Source: Burkholderiales bacterium 67-32 (GTDB lineage: Bacteria; Pseudomonadota; Gammaproteobacteria; Burkholderiales; Burkholderiaceae_B). From it: 64,000 nt of DNA. Positions 36,494 through 45,296 of the stretch are shown here, one piece after another. The notes under the pieces are model-generated. The model saw only the letters and a program-made list of their open reading frames with translations. It made no database searches and was not told the DNA's origin. Numbering within the stretch: the first letter of the stretch is position 1; each line of letters begins with the position of its first letter. Location of the stretch: assembly GCA_001898625.1 (NCBI GenBank), contig MKUP01000010.1, forward strand, positions 372,001-436,000, written 5' to 3'. The position numbers were made by a program, and so were the translations under genes.

Positions 36494-36904
36494 TTACCTG
36501 CGGGCGCCGCGATGGCCCAGGATGGCGACGACGATCAGGCCGCCGATCACGGTGATGTGTTCGAGCACGACCATCATTTCGTGGAATGCGGTCTCGCCCT
36601 CGAACTTCCAGAATGGATGCGCCAGCGGGATGGTCAGCACCGTGAATACGGCCAGGGCGCCGGCGCCCAGCCATGCGGCCCGATTGAAGATGATCAACAG
36701 CGAGCCGCCAAGCTGGACGATGATGGTCAGCACGTTGAACAACCAGGCCGGTTCAAGCCCGAAATGGCTCATCTCCGCCATGCCGCCCTGGAAATCGAAC
36801 AGCTTGACCAGGCCGCTGGTCCAGAACATGAACGTCAGGAGAATGCGGCCGAACAGCAGCAGCGCGCGCGATTCAAGCAAGGATTGTATCGGTGCAGGTG
36901 TCAT
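36494..36904 (-). CDS. DoxX family membrane protein
   Basis: This small integral membrane protein has 136 residues with about four membrane segments and the family features GRILLTFMFWTSGLVKL and GLEPAWLFN. DoxX proteins are implicated in redox or sulphur metabolism, but the role here is unknown. It starts the run of minus-strand genes DoxX-Dabb-thioesterase-hydrolase. Confidence 0.85.
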   Translation of the reverse strand: MTPAPIQSLLESRALLLFGRILLTFMFWTSGLVKLFDFQGGMAEMSHFGLEPAWLFNVLTIIVQLGGSLLIIFNRAAWLGAGALAVFTVLTIPLAHPFWKFEGETAFHEMMVVLEHITVIGGLIVVAILGHRGARR

Positions 36905-37043
36905 GATGGCGATTCCGGGAAAAGGGGATCATGCCGACGCCCGGGCGCTCCCCTCTTCCCCGCGCGGCGGTTCCAGGCGGCCTTTGCCGGCCGCCATGGC
37001 GCGCCATCATACTGGAAACATGCCGTAACGCGGTGCCCCGGCC

Positions 37044-38051
37044 TCAGAACAGGGTCTTGCCCACCCACCAGGCGCCCGCGGCCACCAGGGCCGAAGCCGG
37101 GATGGTCAGGATCCAGGCCCAAACGATGTTGCCCGCCAGGCCCCAGCGCACGGCGTTGAACTTGCGGCTGGAGCCAACGCCGACGATGGCGCCGGTGATG
37201 GTGTGGGTGGTCGAGACGGGAATGCCCAGCATGGCGGCCAGGAACAGTGTCATCGCGCCGCCGGTCTCGGCGCAGAAACCGCCCACCGGCTTGAGCTTGG
37301 TGATGCGCTGCCCCATGGTCTTGACGATGCGCCAGCCGCCGAACATCGTGCCCAGCGCGATCGCCACGTAGCAACTGACCACCACCCAGATCGGGACATG
37401 GTCCTTGGCCCCCGGGACGTTGGCCGCGATCAGCAGCAACCAGATGATGCCGATGGTCTTCTGCGCGTCGTTGCCGCCGTGCCCCAGGCTGTACAGCCCC
37501 GCCGAGACCAGTTGCAGACGCCGGAACCAGCCGTCCACCCGCAGCGGACGCGTTCGGCGGAACAGCCAGGACACCAGCAGCATCAGCAAGCCGCCCAGCA
37601 CGAAGCCCAGGACCGGCGACACCACGATGAAGGCGACGATGTAGAGGATTTCCCGGACCATCAGCACGCTGGGGCCCGAACTGGCCAGGCCCGCGCCCAC
37701 GATGCCACCGATGAGGGCATGCGAGGATGAGGAAGGGATGCCGAAGAACCAGGTGATGATGTTCCACGCGATGGCGCCCACCAGCGCGCCGAAGACGACG
37801 TAGTGGTCCACCACGCTCGGGTCGATGATGCCCTTGCCGACGGTGGCCGCCACCTTCAGGTGGAAGACGAAAAGCGCGGCGAAATTAAAAAACGCGGCGA
37901 AAGCGACCGCGTGATGAGGCTTGAGCACCCCCGTGGAAACCACGGTGGCGATAGAGTTGGCTGCGTCATGGAACCCATTCATGAAATCGAAAATGAGTGC
38001 CAGAACGACCAGGAAGGCAAGCGTGGCGAAACTGATCTGAAGCGTATCCAT
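37044..38051 (-). CDS. pit: inorganic phosphate transporter (Pit family)
   Basis: This low-affinity phosphate:proton symporter has 335 residues and about ten membrane helices. The PD001131-type signatures are present twice: FMNGFHDAANSIATVVST near residue 25 and GVGSSRKFNAVRW near 285. HALIGGIVGAGL and STTHTITGAI mark the inverted repeat halves. It follows the DUF47 gene by 13 bases, a conserved pairing in which the DUF47 protein modulates transport. Confidence 0.92.
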   Translation of the reverse strand: MDTLQISFATLAFLVVLALIFDFMNGFHDAANSIATVVSTGVLKPHHAVAFAAFFNFAALFVFHLKVAATVGKGIIDPSVVDHYVVFGALVGAIAWNIITWFFGIPSSSSHALIGGIVGAGLASSGPSVLMVREILYIVAFIVVSPVLGFVLGGLLMLLVSWLFRRTRPLRVDGWFRRLQLVSAGLYSLGHGGNDAQKTIGIIWLLLIAANVPGAKDHVPIWVVVSCYVAIALGTMFGGWRIVKTMGQRITKLKPVGGFCAETGGAMTLFLAAMLGIPVSTTHTITGAIVGVGSSRKFNAVRWGLAGNIVWAWILTIPASALVAAGAWWVGKTLF

Positions 38052-38064
38052 GAAATCCTTCCGA

Positions 38065-38691
38065 CTAGGCGTTTTCCAGGACGATGCCTTCGATCAGGTT
38101 CGCAACGTCCTCGCACTTGTCGGTGATTTCTTCCAGCAATTCGTAGATTGCCTTCATCTTGATCAACTGGCGGGTGTCGGCCTCGTCGCGGAACAGGCGG
38201 CCCATGCCTCGGCGCATGACCCGGTCCGCGTCCGACTCCAGCCGGTCGATCTCTTCGCAGATCTTCATGATGCTGGCCGTGTCGTTCAGGTTGTGCAGCA
38301 GGCTCACCACCATGTGCAGCCGGTCGCAGCACTGCACCCCGATGTCGGCCAGCGCGCGGGCGTCCGGCGTGACCGCGCGGATGTCATAGAGGGTGATGCA
38401 CTGGGCCGCGTCCTCCATCAGGTCCAGGATGTCGTCCATGGTCGTGATGAGGTTGTGGATCTGGTCCCGGTCCAGCGGCGTGATGAAGGTCTTGTGCAGC
38501 AGATCGACCGTATCGTGGGTGACCTTGTCGGCCTTCTTCTCCAGCGTCTCGATGTTCTTGACCCGCTCTTCGGCCTGGCCCAGGTCGGCCATCAGGGCCG
38601 CCAGCTCCCGGCTGCCCTGGCGCGACAGATCGGCATGCGCCTTGAACAGATCGAAAAAGCGGCCCTCTTTGGGCATCAAGCGTCCAAACAT
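38065..38691 (-). CDS. DUF47 family (PhoU-like) protein
   Basis: This cytoplasmic helical protein has 208 residues and is related to PhoU; it accompanies Pit transporters. Repeated metal-binding-like E/D-rich motifs are seen (LEKKADKVTHDTV, DDILDLMEDAAQ, EEIDRLESDADRVM). The ATG at 38691 has GAGG 6 bases upstream and gives the usual MFGRLMPKEGRFFDLF opening, so the in-frame ATG at 38712 is rejected. A Pho-box-like repeat lies directly upstream. Confidence 0.9.
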   Translation of the reverse strand: MFGRLMPKEGRFFDLFKAHADLSRQGSRELAALMADLGQAEERVKNIETLEKKADKVTHDTVDLLHKTFITPLDRDQIHNLITTMDDILDLMEDAAQCITLYDIRAVTPDARALADIGVQCCDRLHMVVSLLHNLNDTASIMKICEEIDRLESDADRVMRRGMGRLFRDEADTRQLIKMKAIYELLEEITDKCEDVANLIEGIVLENA

Positions 38692-38705
38692 CACGTCCTC
38701 GCAGT

Positions 38706-38730
38706 ACGTCATATGACAGTTACATGACGT
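38706..38730 (-). promoter_or_regulatory. Pho-box-like direct repeat and overlapping palindrome
   Basis: On the minus strand ACGTCAT-GTAA-CTGTCAT gives two 7-base units 11 bp apart, as in PhoB sites (second unit exact, first 5 of 7). ACGTCAT at 38706-38712 and ATGACGT at 38724-38730 also form a 7-bp palindrome. It is only 22 bases from the DUF47 start, close for a PhoB activation site. Confidence 0.35.
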
Positions 38731-38755
38731 GTTAAAAAACCGCGCGAAGTGTAGC

Positions 38756-38830
38756 ACCCCCCTACGCCCTTCGGGCGCCCCCCAGGGGGCGATGCGAGTG
38801 GACCGGCGGAGCCGGATCCACCGCATCCTG
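38756..38830 (+). repeat. intergenic repeat, copy A (inverted relative to copy B)
   Basis: GC-rich unit starting CCCCCCTACGC, with CCCCCCAGGGGGCG and GGACCGGCGGAGCCGGATCC (itself a hairpin). Copy B at 39034-39103 is its reverse complement with a few differences. I associate this sequence type with dispersed repeats in Bordetella/Achromobacter genomes, from memory. Confidence 0.75.
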
Positions 38831-39033
38831 GGGTACCAATGGGCTGGTGACGGGTGGCGATATTGACTGGCGATTTCTTGAAAATCTAGAACTGACGCGG
38901 CTTGGCGGGGAATGGATCCATTGCCGAGGACCCCGCAGAGTCAAAGCGGAAGGCGAAAAAAAACGCCAGACGGCGCCAAGAAAAAAAATCCCCCCACAAA
39001 AACCCAACCCCCAACAGCCGATGAGTTTCCCGG

Positions 39034-39103
39034 GCACCGTGGATCCGGCTTCGCCGGTCCACCAGTGCCGCCCCTGGGGGCGCGCGCAAGCGCGTAGGGG
39101 GGG
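39034..39103 (-). repeat. intergenic repeat, copy B, abutting the dnaB stop codon
   Basis: Reverse-complement copy of the unit at 38756-38830. Read on the minus strand it begins CCCCCCCTACGCGC one base after the dnaB stop. The two copies flank about 200 bases, like the terminal inverted repeats of a small non-coding element. Confidence 0.75.
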
Positions 39104-39104
39104 T

Positions 39105-40496
39105 CTAATAGTCAGAATCGACGAACGCGTTGCCCGAGAAGTTCTGGAACTTCGTATACATGCCTTGCCAGGTCAAGCGAACGGTACCAATCGGGCCGTT
39201 ACGCTGCTTGCCGATGATGATTTCGGCCGTGCCCTTGTCGGGGGTGTCGGGGTTGTAGACCTCGTCGCGGTACAGGAAGATGATCACGTCCGCATCCTGC
39301 TCGATGGCGCCGGATTCCCGCAGGTCGCTCATCACCGGGCGTTTGTTGGGGCGCTGTTCCAGGCCCCGGTTGAGCTGGGAAAGCGCGATCAGCGGGCAGT
39401 TCAGCTCCTTGGCCAGACCCTTCATCGAGCGGCTGATTTCCGACAGTTCCGACGCCCGGTTCTCGTTGCCGCCACCGCCGTTGCCCGACATCAGCTGCAG
39501 GTAGTCGATGATGATCAGGCCCAGCTGGCCGCACTGCCGGGCCAGGCGGCGGGCGCGCGAGCGCAGTTCCATGGGGCTGAGCGCGGGCGTCTCGTCGATG
39601 TAGAGCTGGGTGTCCTGCATCTTCTGGATGGCGTGCGTCAGCTTGGGCCAGTCCTCGTCCAGCAGCTTGCCCGTGCGCAAGCGCTGCTGGTCCAGGCGGC
39701 CGACCGAACCCAGCACACGCATGGCCAGCTGCGAGGCGCCCATTTCCATGGAGAATATCGCCACCGGCAGGCCCTCTTCCACCGCCACGTGCTCGCCGAT
39801 GTTGACCGAGAAGGCGGTCTTGCCCATGGAGGGGCGGCCGGCCACCACGACCATGTCGCCCGGCTGCAGCCCCGAGGTCATCTTGTCGAGGTCGGAGAAC
39901 CCCGTGGGCACGCCCGTGACGTCCGAGGTGCTGTCGCGGTGGTAGAGCTCGTCGATGCGCTCGACCACCTGAGTCAGCAGCGGCTGCAGCGACAGGAAGC
40001 CGGCACTGCCGCGCGCACCCTCTTCCGCGATCTTGAAGATCTTCGACTCCGCCTCGTCCAGCAGTTGCCGCGTGTCCTTGCCTTGGGGGCTGAAGGCGGC
40101 GGCCGAGATCTCGTCGGACACGGTGACCAGCCGGCGCAGCACCGCGCGGTCGCGCACGATTTCCGCATAGCGCCGGATGTTGGCGGCCGACGGCGTGTTC
40201 TGCGCCAGCGAGTTCAGGTAGGCCAGCCCGCCCGCCTCTTCCGCCTTGCCCGCGGTTTGGAGCGACTCGTGGGTCGTCACGACGTCGGCGGGACGCGCCA
40301 GCCCGATCAGCTTGGCCATCTGCTGCCAGATCAGCCGGTGGTCGTAGCGATAGAAATCGTCTTCCTTGATGAGGTCCGCGACGCGGTCCCAGGCGGCGTT
40401 GTCCAGCAAGAGGCCGCCCAGCACCGATTGCTCCGCCTCCACCGAGTGAGGCGGGATGCGCAGGGACTCGAGTTGGGGATCGACGGGCGAATTCAT
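39105..40496 (-). CDS. dnaB: replicative DNA helicase
   Basis: DnaB is the hexameric 5'-3' helicase at the replication fork. It has 463 residues. The N-terminal domain opens RIPPHSVEAEQSVLGGLLLDN (about 13-33), as in E. coli DnaB. Walker A GRPSMGKTAF lies at about 210-220, Walker B LIIIDYLQLM follows, and the C-terminal arm contains SGAIEQDADVI. No intein is present. The ATG at 40496 gives the usual N-terminus; further upstream in-frame codons lack a ribosome-binding site. It is separated from rplI by an intrinsic terminator. Confidence 0.96.
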   Translation of the reverse strand: MNSPVDPQLESLRIPPHSVEAEQSVLGGLLLDNAAWDRVADLIKEDDFYRYDHRLIWQQMAKLIGLARPADVVTTHESLQTAGKAEEAGGLAYLNSLAQNTPSAANIRRYAEIVRDRAVLRRLVTVSDEISAAAFSPQGKDTRQLLDEAESKIFKIAEEGARGSAGFLSLQPLLTQVVERIDELYHRDSTSDVTGVPTGFSDLDKMTSGLQPGDMVVVAGRPSMGKTAFSVNIGEHVAVEEGLPVAIFSMEMGASQLAMRVLGSVGRLDQQRLRTGKLLDEDWPKLTHAIQKMQDTQLYIDETPALSPMELRSRARRLARQCGQLGLIIIDYLQLMSGNGGGGNENRASELSEISRSMKGLAKELNCPLIALSQLNRGLEQRPNKRPVMSDLRESGAIEQDADVIIFLYRDEVYNPDTPDKGTAEIIIGKQRNGPIGTVRLTWQGMYTKFQNFSGNAFVDSDY

Positions 40497-40606
40497 AGAA
40501 GCGGTAAACCTGGTGTTCGAGCATGGACGGCGGAAATGCCGGCCCACGACAGTTTAGCCCGGCTGGGCGGAAGAGGAATCCGCCGCGCGCGCCAGGGCCG
40601 GCCCTG

Positions 40607-40646
40607 AAAAAAGAACCCCCCAATTCCGCGAAGAAATGGAGGGTTC
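40607..40646 (-). terminator. intrinsic terminator downstream of rplI
   Basis: On the minus strand GAACCCTCCA pairs with TGGGGGGTTC (one G-T wobble) around a short loop and is followed by TTTTTT. It ends the rpsF-priB-rpsR-rplI operon ahead of dnaB. Confidence 0.85.
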
Positions 40647-40723
40647 CTGTGCCGGGCCCTTCGAGGAAGGGAGCCCCGGCGGTGGACGTCCGGCCGGCTC
40701 GGCGACGAGCGGCCGGAAAGGCG

Positions 40724-41179
40724 TCAGGCGGTTTCGCCGACCACGACCACCGTGATGTTGGCCACGACGTCGGTGTGCAGGCCGACTTCCAGCGGGAATT
40801 CGCCGATGGTCTTGAGCGGGCCGTTGGGCAGGCGAACCATGCCCTTCTCGACCGACTCGAAGCCCGCCTGCTTCAGCGCGGAGGCGACGTCGAAGTTCGT
40901 GACCGAACCGAACAGACGGCCGTCCACACCCGCCTTCTGGCTGACGGACACCGAGTAGCCTTCCAGGCGCTGGGCCACGGATTGCGCGGCGGCCAGCTTG
41001 TCGGCCTGGACCTTCTCGAGTTCGGCGCGGCGCGCCTCGAACTCTTTCAGCGCGGCGTCGGTGGCACGCTTGGCCATTTTCTGGGGAATCAGGAAGTTAC
41101 GGGCATAGCCGTTCTTCACGCGGACGACGTCACCCAGGTTGCCGAGGTTGACGACTTTTTCGAGCAAGATGATTTGCAT
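40724..41179 (-). CDS. rplI: 50S ribosomal protein L9
   Basis: This ribosomal large-subunit protein has 151 residues: N-terminal domain [13 protein letters not shown] and [11 protein letters not shown], a long connecting helix (about 40-75) and a C-terminal domain. Length and layout match bacterial L9. GGGAG lies 8 bases before the ATG. It is the last gene of the rpsF-priB-rpsR-rplI operon. Confidence 0.97.
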   Translation of the reverse strand: MQIILLEKVVNLGNLGDVVRVKNGYARNFLIPQKMAKRATDAALKEFEARRAELEKVQADKLAAAQSVAQRLEGYSVSVSQKAGVDGRLFGSVTNFDVASALKQAGFESVEKGMVRLPNGPLKTIGEFPLEVGLHTDVVANITVVVVGETA

Positions 41180-41197
41180 GATGGTCTCTCCCGGCAA

Positions 41198-41470
41198 TCA
41201 ATTGTGGTTGTCGGTGTAGGCCAAGAGCGCCAGGAAGCGGGCGCGCTTGATAGCCGTGTCGAGCTGGCGCTGGTAGTGCGCCTTGGTGCCGGTCAGGCGG
41301 GCAGGAATGATCTTGCCGTTTTCCTGGATGAAGTCACGAAGGACTTCGATGTCCTTGTAGTCGATCTGGTCGACGCCGGCTGCCGTGAAGCGGCAGAACT
41401 TGCGGCGCTTGAACAGCGGATTCTGTTGACCAAACTTCTTCTTTTCCTTGCGTTTGCCGAATGCGGCCAT
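41198..41470 (-). CDS. rpsR: 30S ribosomal protein S18
   Basis: This small-subunit protein has 90 residues. It has a basic N-terminus ([19 protein letters not shown]), the signature [15 protein letters not shown] and the end [13 protein letters not shown]. It binds next to S6, whose gene is in the same operon. Confidence 0.97.
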   Translation of the reverse strand: MAAFGKRKEKKKFGQQNPLFKRRKFCRFTAAGVDQIDYKDIEVLRDFIQENGKIIPARLTGTKAHYQRQLDTAIKRARFLALLAYTDNHN

Positions 41471-41498
41471 GATGTACCTCTTGGGTATTCAATCCGTT

Positions 41499-41831
41499 TC
41501 ACACCTGGGGCTGCCCTGCCGGCCCGCTTTCGTCGCCCTCTCGGGCGATGGCGGCCTGCTGGATGTGCAGCCTCAGTCTGCTTGAACCTTTCCGGGTCGG
41601 TGCCAGGAACCCTTCGATCCGGATCGACCGGCCCAGCGCTTCGCGCTCGAGCCTGCCGGCCAGATCGCCGACGACGACTGCGTTGACGAGCATTTCGACC
41701 CGGCGGGACCTCCCGCCTTCGATCAACTCGGATTCATGGGCAAGCGCCAGTTCCAGCACCGGAATTCCGGCCGGGGTATACCTGAGCGGCTTGCACTCGA
41801 CCACCTGGGCGGTCAGATGAACCTTGTTCAA
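41499..41831 (-). CDS. priB: primosomal replication protein N (PriB)
   Basis: PriB is a single-stranded-DNA-binding OB-fold protein that takes part in replication restart with PriA. It has 110 residues; LRYTPAGIPVLELALAHES matches the PriB/SSB-like core. The start is TTG, giving MNKVHLTAQVVE. No ATG is available upstream in a sensible place, and the C-terminal tail is short. Its place between rpsF and rpsR is the conserved location in betaproteobacteria. Confidence 0.9.
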   Translation of the reverse strand: MNKVHLTAQVVECKPLRYTPAGIPVLELALAHESELIEGGRSRRVEMLVNAVVVGDLAGRLEREALGRSIRIEGFLAPTRKGSSRLRLHIQQAAIAREGDESGPAGQPQV

Positions 41832-41877
41832 CGCCGTATCGTCCTGGGCATCGACCTCATGCCAGTCCAGCCGGGGC

Positions 41878-42249
41878 TCAGGCCTCGGCGGGGGTGGCTT
41901 CGGTGGACACCTTGCGGGCCTCCTCGCGCTCGACGATCTTCATCATCGGCGACGGGGCGGTCTCGGCCTTCTTCATCTTGACGACGAGATGGCGCAGCAC
42001 GGCATCGTTGTAGCGGAAAGCGTGTTCGAGTTCGTCCAGCGTGGGTTGGCCGCACTCGATGTTCATGCACACGTAGTGAGCCTTGACGAGCTTCTGGATC
42101 GGGTACGCCAGTTGGCGGCGGCCCCAGTCTTCCAGACGGTGTATCGTGCCGCCCTGGCTGGTGATCAGCGACTTGTAACGGTCGACCATGGCCGGAACCT
42201 GCTCGCTCTGGTCCGGGTGAACGATAAAAACTACTTCATAGTGACGCAT
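41878..42249 (-). CDS. rpsF: 30S ribosomal protein S6
   Basis: This small-subunit protein has 123 residues with the ferredoxin-like S6 fold: [21 protein letters not shown] opening (split about 1-21), [13 protein letters not shown] and the later [20 protein letters not shown] lies 5 bases before the ATG. It heads the rpsF-priB-rpsR-rplI operon. Confidence 0.97.
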   Translation of the reverse strand: MRHYEVVFIVHPDQSEQVPAMVDRYKSLITSQGGTIHRLEDWGRRQLAYPIQKLVKAHYVCMNIECGQPTLDELEHAFRYNDAVLRHLVVKMKKAETAPSPMMKIVEREEARKVSTEATPAEA

Positions 42250-42476
42250 CGAAGCTCCTTGTGGATGGTCCCGCGGGCGTCCGGATGGGCCCGCTGTAGG
42301 CGCAAGTCCGCTCAAGCGTCTAGAGTCGGACAAGGGATCAATCTGGCGAAAAAATAGCTTCCGCCAAAAATCAAGCCTTCTATTATCGCCCGTGAAATGG
42401 CAAAAAGCAATCGAAGAGCCACTGATCCGGCGGTCGGCGTGGTTTCCGGGCACTTGCCACGGGTACGTCCGGCCTA

Positions 42477-43436
42477 TCAGTAAGTGTCGAACGCGGCCTG
42501 GGTGTCGTCCATGCCGGCGCCCAGCGCCAGCATCAGCAGCACGCGCGCCTTCCACGGCGACAGCGTGCCGGCGCCCGGCAGGCCGCCCGAGGCGGCGACA
42601 CAGCCGCTGCCCGTACGGGTCGCGCGAACCACGGCCACGCCGTCCCGTCCCAATTCGTCCAGCGCTCCCTGGGCGTCGGCGCTGGCCGAGCCGTTGCCTG
42701 TGCCGGCCCAGACCAGGCCGCGCGCGCCGGTGGCTGCCACGGCCCGGATCAGCGCGGCCGAGCCGCCGGCATAGCCGGCCAGCACTTCGACCGGCGGCAG
42801 CGGCGTAGCGGCCGTGAACGGCGTGGCGTGGGTATGCGGACGCTCAGGCCGCCCCACCCACGCGACCCGGCCGTCCTGGACCCAGCCCAGGGCGCCCGCG
42901 TTGGGCGATGTGAAGGCATCGGGCCGGTTGGCGTTGGTCTTGGCCGCGTCGCGCGCGCCCAGGACCTGGTGATTCAGCACCACCAGCACGCCGCGCCCGG
43001 CGGCTTGCGGATGCGCCGCCACCGTGACCGCGTCCAGCAGGTTCAGCGGGCCGTCGGGAGACAGCGCGGTCGCCGGGCGCATCGCGCCCACCAGCACCAC
43101 CGGCCTGTCGGTCTTGAGCACCAGATGGAGGTAATAGGCGGTTTCCTCGAGCGTGTCCGTGCCATGGGTGACCACCACCCCGTCCAGGCCCTCGTCCAGC
43201 AGGGATTGCACCCGCGCGGCCAGCGCCTGCCAGAAGGCAGGCGTGGCGTTCTTGCTGTCGATGGCCGCGAACTGCTCGGTCTGGATGCCGGCCGCCTCGT
43301 CCAGGCCCGGCACGCGGGCGCACAGCTCGGCCACGTCCAGCGCGCCGGCGGCGTAGGCCAGCGTGGACTGGGGGCGGGCGCCGGCCCCGGCGATGGTGCC
43401 GCCGGTGGCGACGATGCAAAGGCGCGGCAGGGACAT
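42477..43436 (-). CDS. L-asparaginase (type II-like fold)
   Basis: This amidohydrolase converts asparagine to aspartate and ammonia. It has 319 residues with the first catalytic motif ATGGTIAG (Thr14) and the second HGTDTLEET at 91-99 (Thr93, Asp94). No signal peptide is seen, so it is probably cytosolic. The ATG at 43436 is chosen because it is just ahead of [10 protein letters not shown]; longer in-frame extensions run into the lexA promoter. It is divergent from lexA. Confidence 0.9.
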   Translation of the reverse strand: MSLPRLCIVATGGTIAGAGARPQSTLAYAAGALDVAELCARVPGLDEAAGIQTEQFAAIDSKNATPAFWQALAARVQSLLDEGLDGVVVTHGTDTLEETAYYLHLVLKTDRPVVLVGAMRPATALSPDGPLNLLDAVTVAAHPQAAGRGVLVVLNHQVLGARDAAKTNANRPDAFTSPNAGALGWVQDGRVAWVGRPERPHTHATPFTAATPLPPVEVLAGYAGGSAALIRAVAATGARGLVWAGTGNGSASADAQGALDELGRDGVAVVRATRTGSGCVAASGGLPGAGTLSPWKARVLLMLALGAGMDDTQAAFDTY

Positions 43437-43532
43437 GGCGGGCGTGGACGGAAAGACGAGAGCCCGATGATACCCGCGGTCGGATTGGCGTTCCCGCGAC
43501 AGTTGCGTTTTCCGCTTGCGTCGCGCGCCGAT

Positions 43533-43550
43533 ACTGTATAAAAATACAGT
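43533..43550. promoter_or_regulatory. LexA-binding site (SOS box) upstream of lexA
   Basis: ACTGTATAAAAATACAGT is a perfect CTGT-N8-ACAG site with symmetric flanks, 75 bases before the lexA start. It overlaps a TATAAA-type -10 sequence, so LexA binding would block its own transcription and that of the following ImuA-like gene. Confidence 0.92.
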
Positions 43551-43624
43551 TACTGGATAAAACCACAGAAGCCCGATACGCGCCGTCGCCACCCGGTGGC
43601 GGGCGCCCCGCCACGGAGCCCGAG

Positions 43625-44275
43625 ATGTCCAAGCTGACTGCACGCCAACAAGAAATCCTGGATCTCATCCGCCAGGCCATCGTCAAGACCGGTTTTCCGC
43701 CCACCCGGGCCGAAATCGCCCAGGCGCTGGGCTTTCGCTCGCCCAACGCGGCCGAGGAACACCTGAAGGCGCTGGCGCGCAAGGGCGTGCTCGAATTGTC
43801 CGCGGGCACGTCCCGCGGGATACGGCTGAAAGATCCGGTCGTGGCCGAACCACCACTCCAGCTTACGCATCCCGTGCTGGCGCAGCTCGTCCTGCCGCTG
43901 GTGGGCCGGGTCGCGGCCGGCAGCCCCATCCTGGCCACCGAGCATATCGACAAGGAAATCGGCGTCGACGAGGCCCTGTTCTCGCAACGGCCCGACTACC
44001 TGCTCAAGGTACGCGGCAACAGCATGCGCGACGCCGGCATCCTCGACGGCGACCTGCTGGCGGTCAAGAAAGCCGCCCAGGCCCGCGACGGGCAAATCAT
44101 CGTGGCCCGCCTGGGCGACGACGTCACCGTCAAGGAACTGCGCTACACCGAAACCGGCCTGAGCCTGCTGCCGGCCAATCCCGACTTCCAACCCATCGAA
44201 GTCGATCGCGAGCGCGACGATTTCGCGCTCGAGGGCATCGCGGTCGGCCTGATCCGGGCCGGCCTGGTGCATTGA
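43625..44275 (+). CDS. lexA: SOS-response transcriptional repressor LexA
   Basis: This repressor/autoprotease of 216 residues controls the DNA-damage regulon. It has an N-terminal winged helix ([12 protein letters not shown] to [12 protein letters not shown]), the cleavage site Ala98-Gly99 in VAAGSP, the nucleophile Ser133 in GNSMRDAGI and Lys170 in VTVKELRY. A perfect SOS box lies upstream. The next gene follows after 21 bases. Confidence 0.97.
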   Translation: MSKLTARQQEILDLIRQAIVKTGFPPTRAEIAQALGFRSPNAAEEHLKALARKGVLELSAGTSRGIRLKDPVVAEPPLQLTHPVLAQLVLPLVGRVAAGSPILATEHIDKEIGVDEALFSQRPDYLLKVRGNSMRDAGILDGDLLAVKKAAQARDGQIIVARLGDDVTVKELRYTETGLSLLPANPDFQPIEVDRERDDFALEGIAVGLIRAGLVH

Positions 44276-44296
44276 AGACCTAGACGGACGACCATC

Positions 44297-45166
44297 ATGA
44301 AACACAGCACGCCCAGTTCCAGTCTTTCCAGCGGATTCCCCACGCTCGACGCCACTCTGCCCCAGGCCGGATGGCCCGTCGGCGCACTGACGGAAATCCT
44401 GGTCCCACGCGTCGGGCATGGTGAATTGAACCTGCTCGGCCCGCTGCTGAGCCGACTCACCAAGGCCGGCCGCACTGTGGCACTGCTGGTGCCGCCCTAT
44501 TTGTCCTACGCACCCGCACTGATCCAGCACGGCGTCTCGCTGGAATGCGTCAAGCTCGTGCGCACCGATCACCCCCTGGATGGCTTGGATCAACTGGAGT
44601 CCGCCGTGCGGGCAGGCGAGTTCGCCGCGCTGGTCGCGATCCAGCCCCCCGACCAGGCCGCCGCGCAATCCGAAAGCAGCGTCCGGCGGCTGTACATGGC
44701 CGCGCGGCTGTCCGGATGCCCCGCCTTCCTGTTTCATACCTGCAGCACGCCCGCCACGACCTCGGCGTCCCAATTGCGGCTGCTGGCGGACATGAGCCAG
44801 CCCGGCCAGATCCGGCTCCAGCGCATCGCACCCACTGCCGAAGGCAGCGAAGGCGCTGTCACGCTGGACATCGGCCAGCAAACGGCGCGCGCGGGGTTCA
44901 AACCGGGGTTCAAACGTGCGGTCGGGCTCGCCGTGGCGGGAACGCACACGCGCACCGCCGAGGAAACGGACACGCATGGCACGGATGCGGATACGCTGCC
45001 GGCGCAACGGCCCGCCACCCCGCGAACCGGGCAACATGGGCCGCATGCCAAGCCGACTCCCGCGAATCGCAGCCCGTGGCCCTTCAAGCAACGTCGCGGC
45101 GCAAGCAGCAGCCGAAGCTATCCTTCCGCACTGGCGCTGCTGTTTTCTCGAGGCTGGAACGCCTGA
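44297..45166 (+). CDS. ImuA/SulA-like SOS protein (RecA-fold), orphan
   Basis: This protein of 289 residues has the ImuA/SulA-type opening GFPTLDATLPQAGWPVGALTEIL (about residues 17-39) and a RecA-like core up to about residue 205. The usual phosphate-binding loop is degenerate. ImuA normally works with ImuB and DnaE2 in mutagenic repair, but neither gene follows here. It could instead act as a division inhibitor; this cannot be settled by sequence. The last about 85 residues are Thr/Pro/Arg/Ser-rich and look disordered, longer than usual. It lies 21 bases after lexA, under the same SOS box, and is followed by a strong terminator. Confidence 0.7.
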   Translation: MKHSTPSSSLSSGFPTLDATLPQAGWPVGALTEILVPRVGHGELNLLGPLLSRLTKAGRTVALLVPPYLSYAPALIQHGVSLECVKLVRTDHPLDGLDQLESAVRAGEFAALVAIQPPDQAAAQSESSVRRLYMAARLSGCPAFLFHTCSTPATTSASQLRLLADMSQPGQIRLQRIAPTAEGSEGAVTLDIGQQTARAGFKPGFKRAVGLAVAGTHTRTAEETDTHGTDADTLPAQRPATPRTGQHGPHAKPTPANRSPWPFKQRRGASSSRSYPSALALLFSRGWNA

Positions 45167-45229
45167 GTCTCCCTACGGCACTCGCAGCAGGATAAGGCTG
45201 CTGCGGAGTCTGTACTCCGATGCTCCATT

Positions 45230-45263
45230 GCCCACGAATTTCAAAAATTCGTGGGCTTTTTTT
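45230..45263 (+). terminator. intrinsic terminator after the lexA operon
   Basis: GCCCACGAATTT and AAATTCGTGGGC form a perfect stem with a short loop, followed by TTTTTTT. It is 64 bases after the ImuA-like stop. Confidence 0.93.
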
Positions 45264-45296
45264 ACGTCTCGCCGACGGATCGACGCACTTGCGGAA

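Larger units (their letters stand above)
38692..39104. other. intergenic region carrying an inverted-repeat element
   Basis: About 410 bases between the DUF47 gene start and the dnaB stop. It contains a Pho-box-like site, two copies of a repeat of about 70 bp in inverted orientation, and between them about 200 bases with A-runs and C-runs. No ORF is convincing. Confidence 0.7.

Noticed and set aside
45178-45222. Two short hairpins (GCAGCAG/CTGCTGC and CGGAG/CTCCG) ahead of the terminator
   Set aside because: They are small and lack T-runs; the adjacent perfect stem with T7 is the real terminator.
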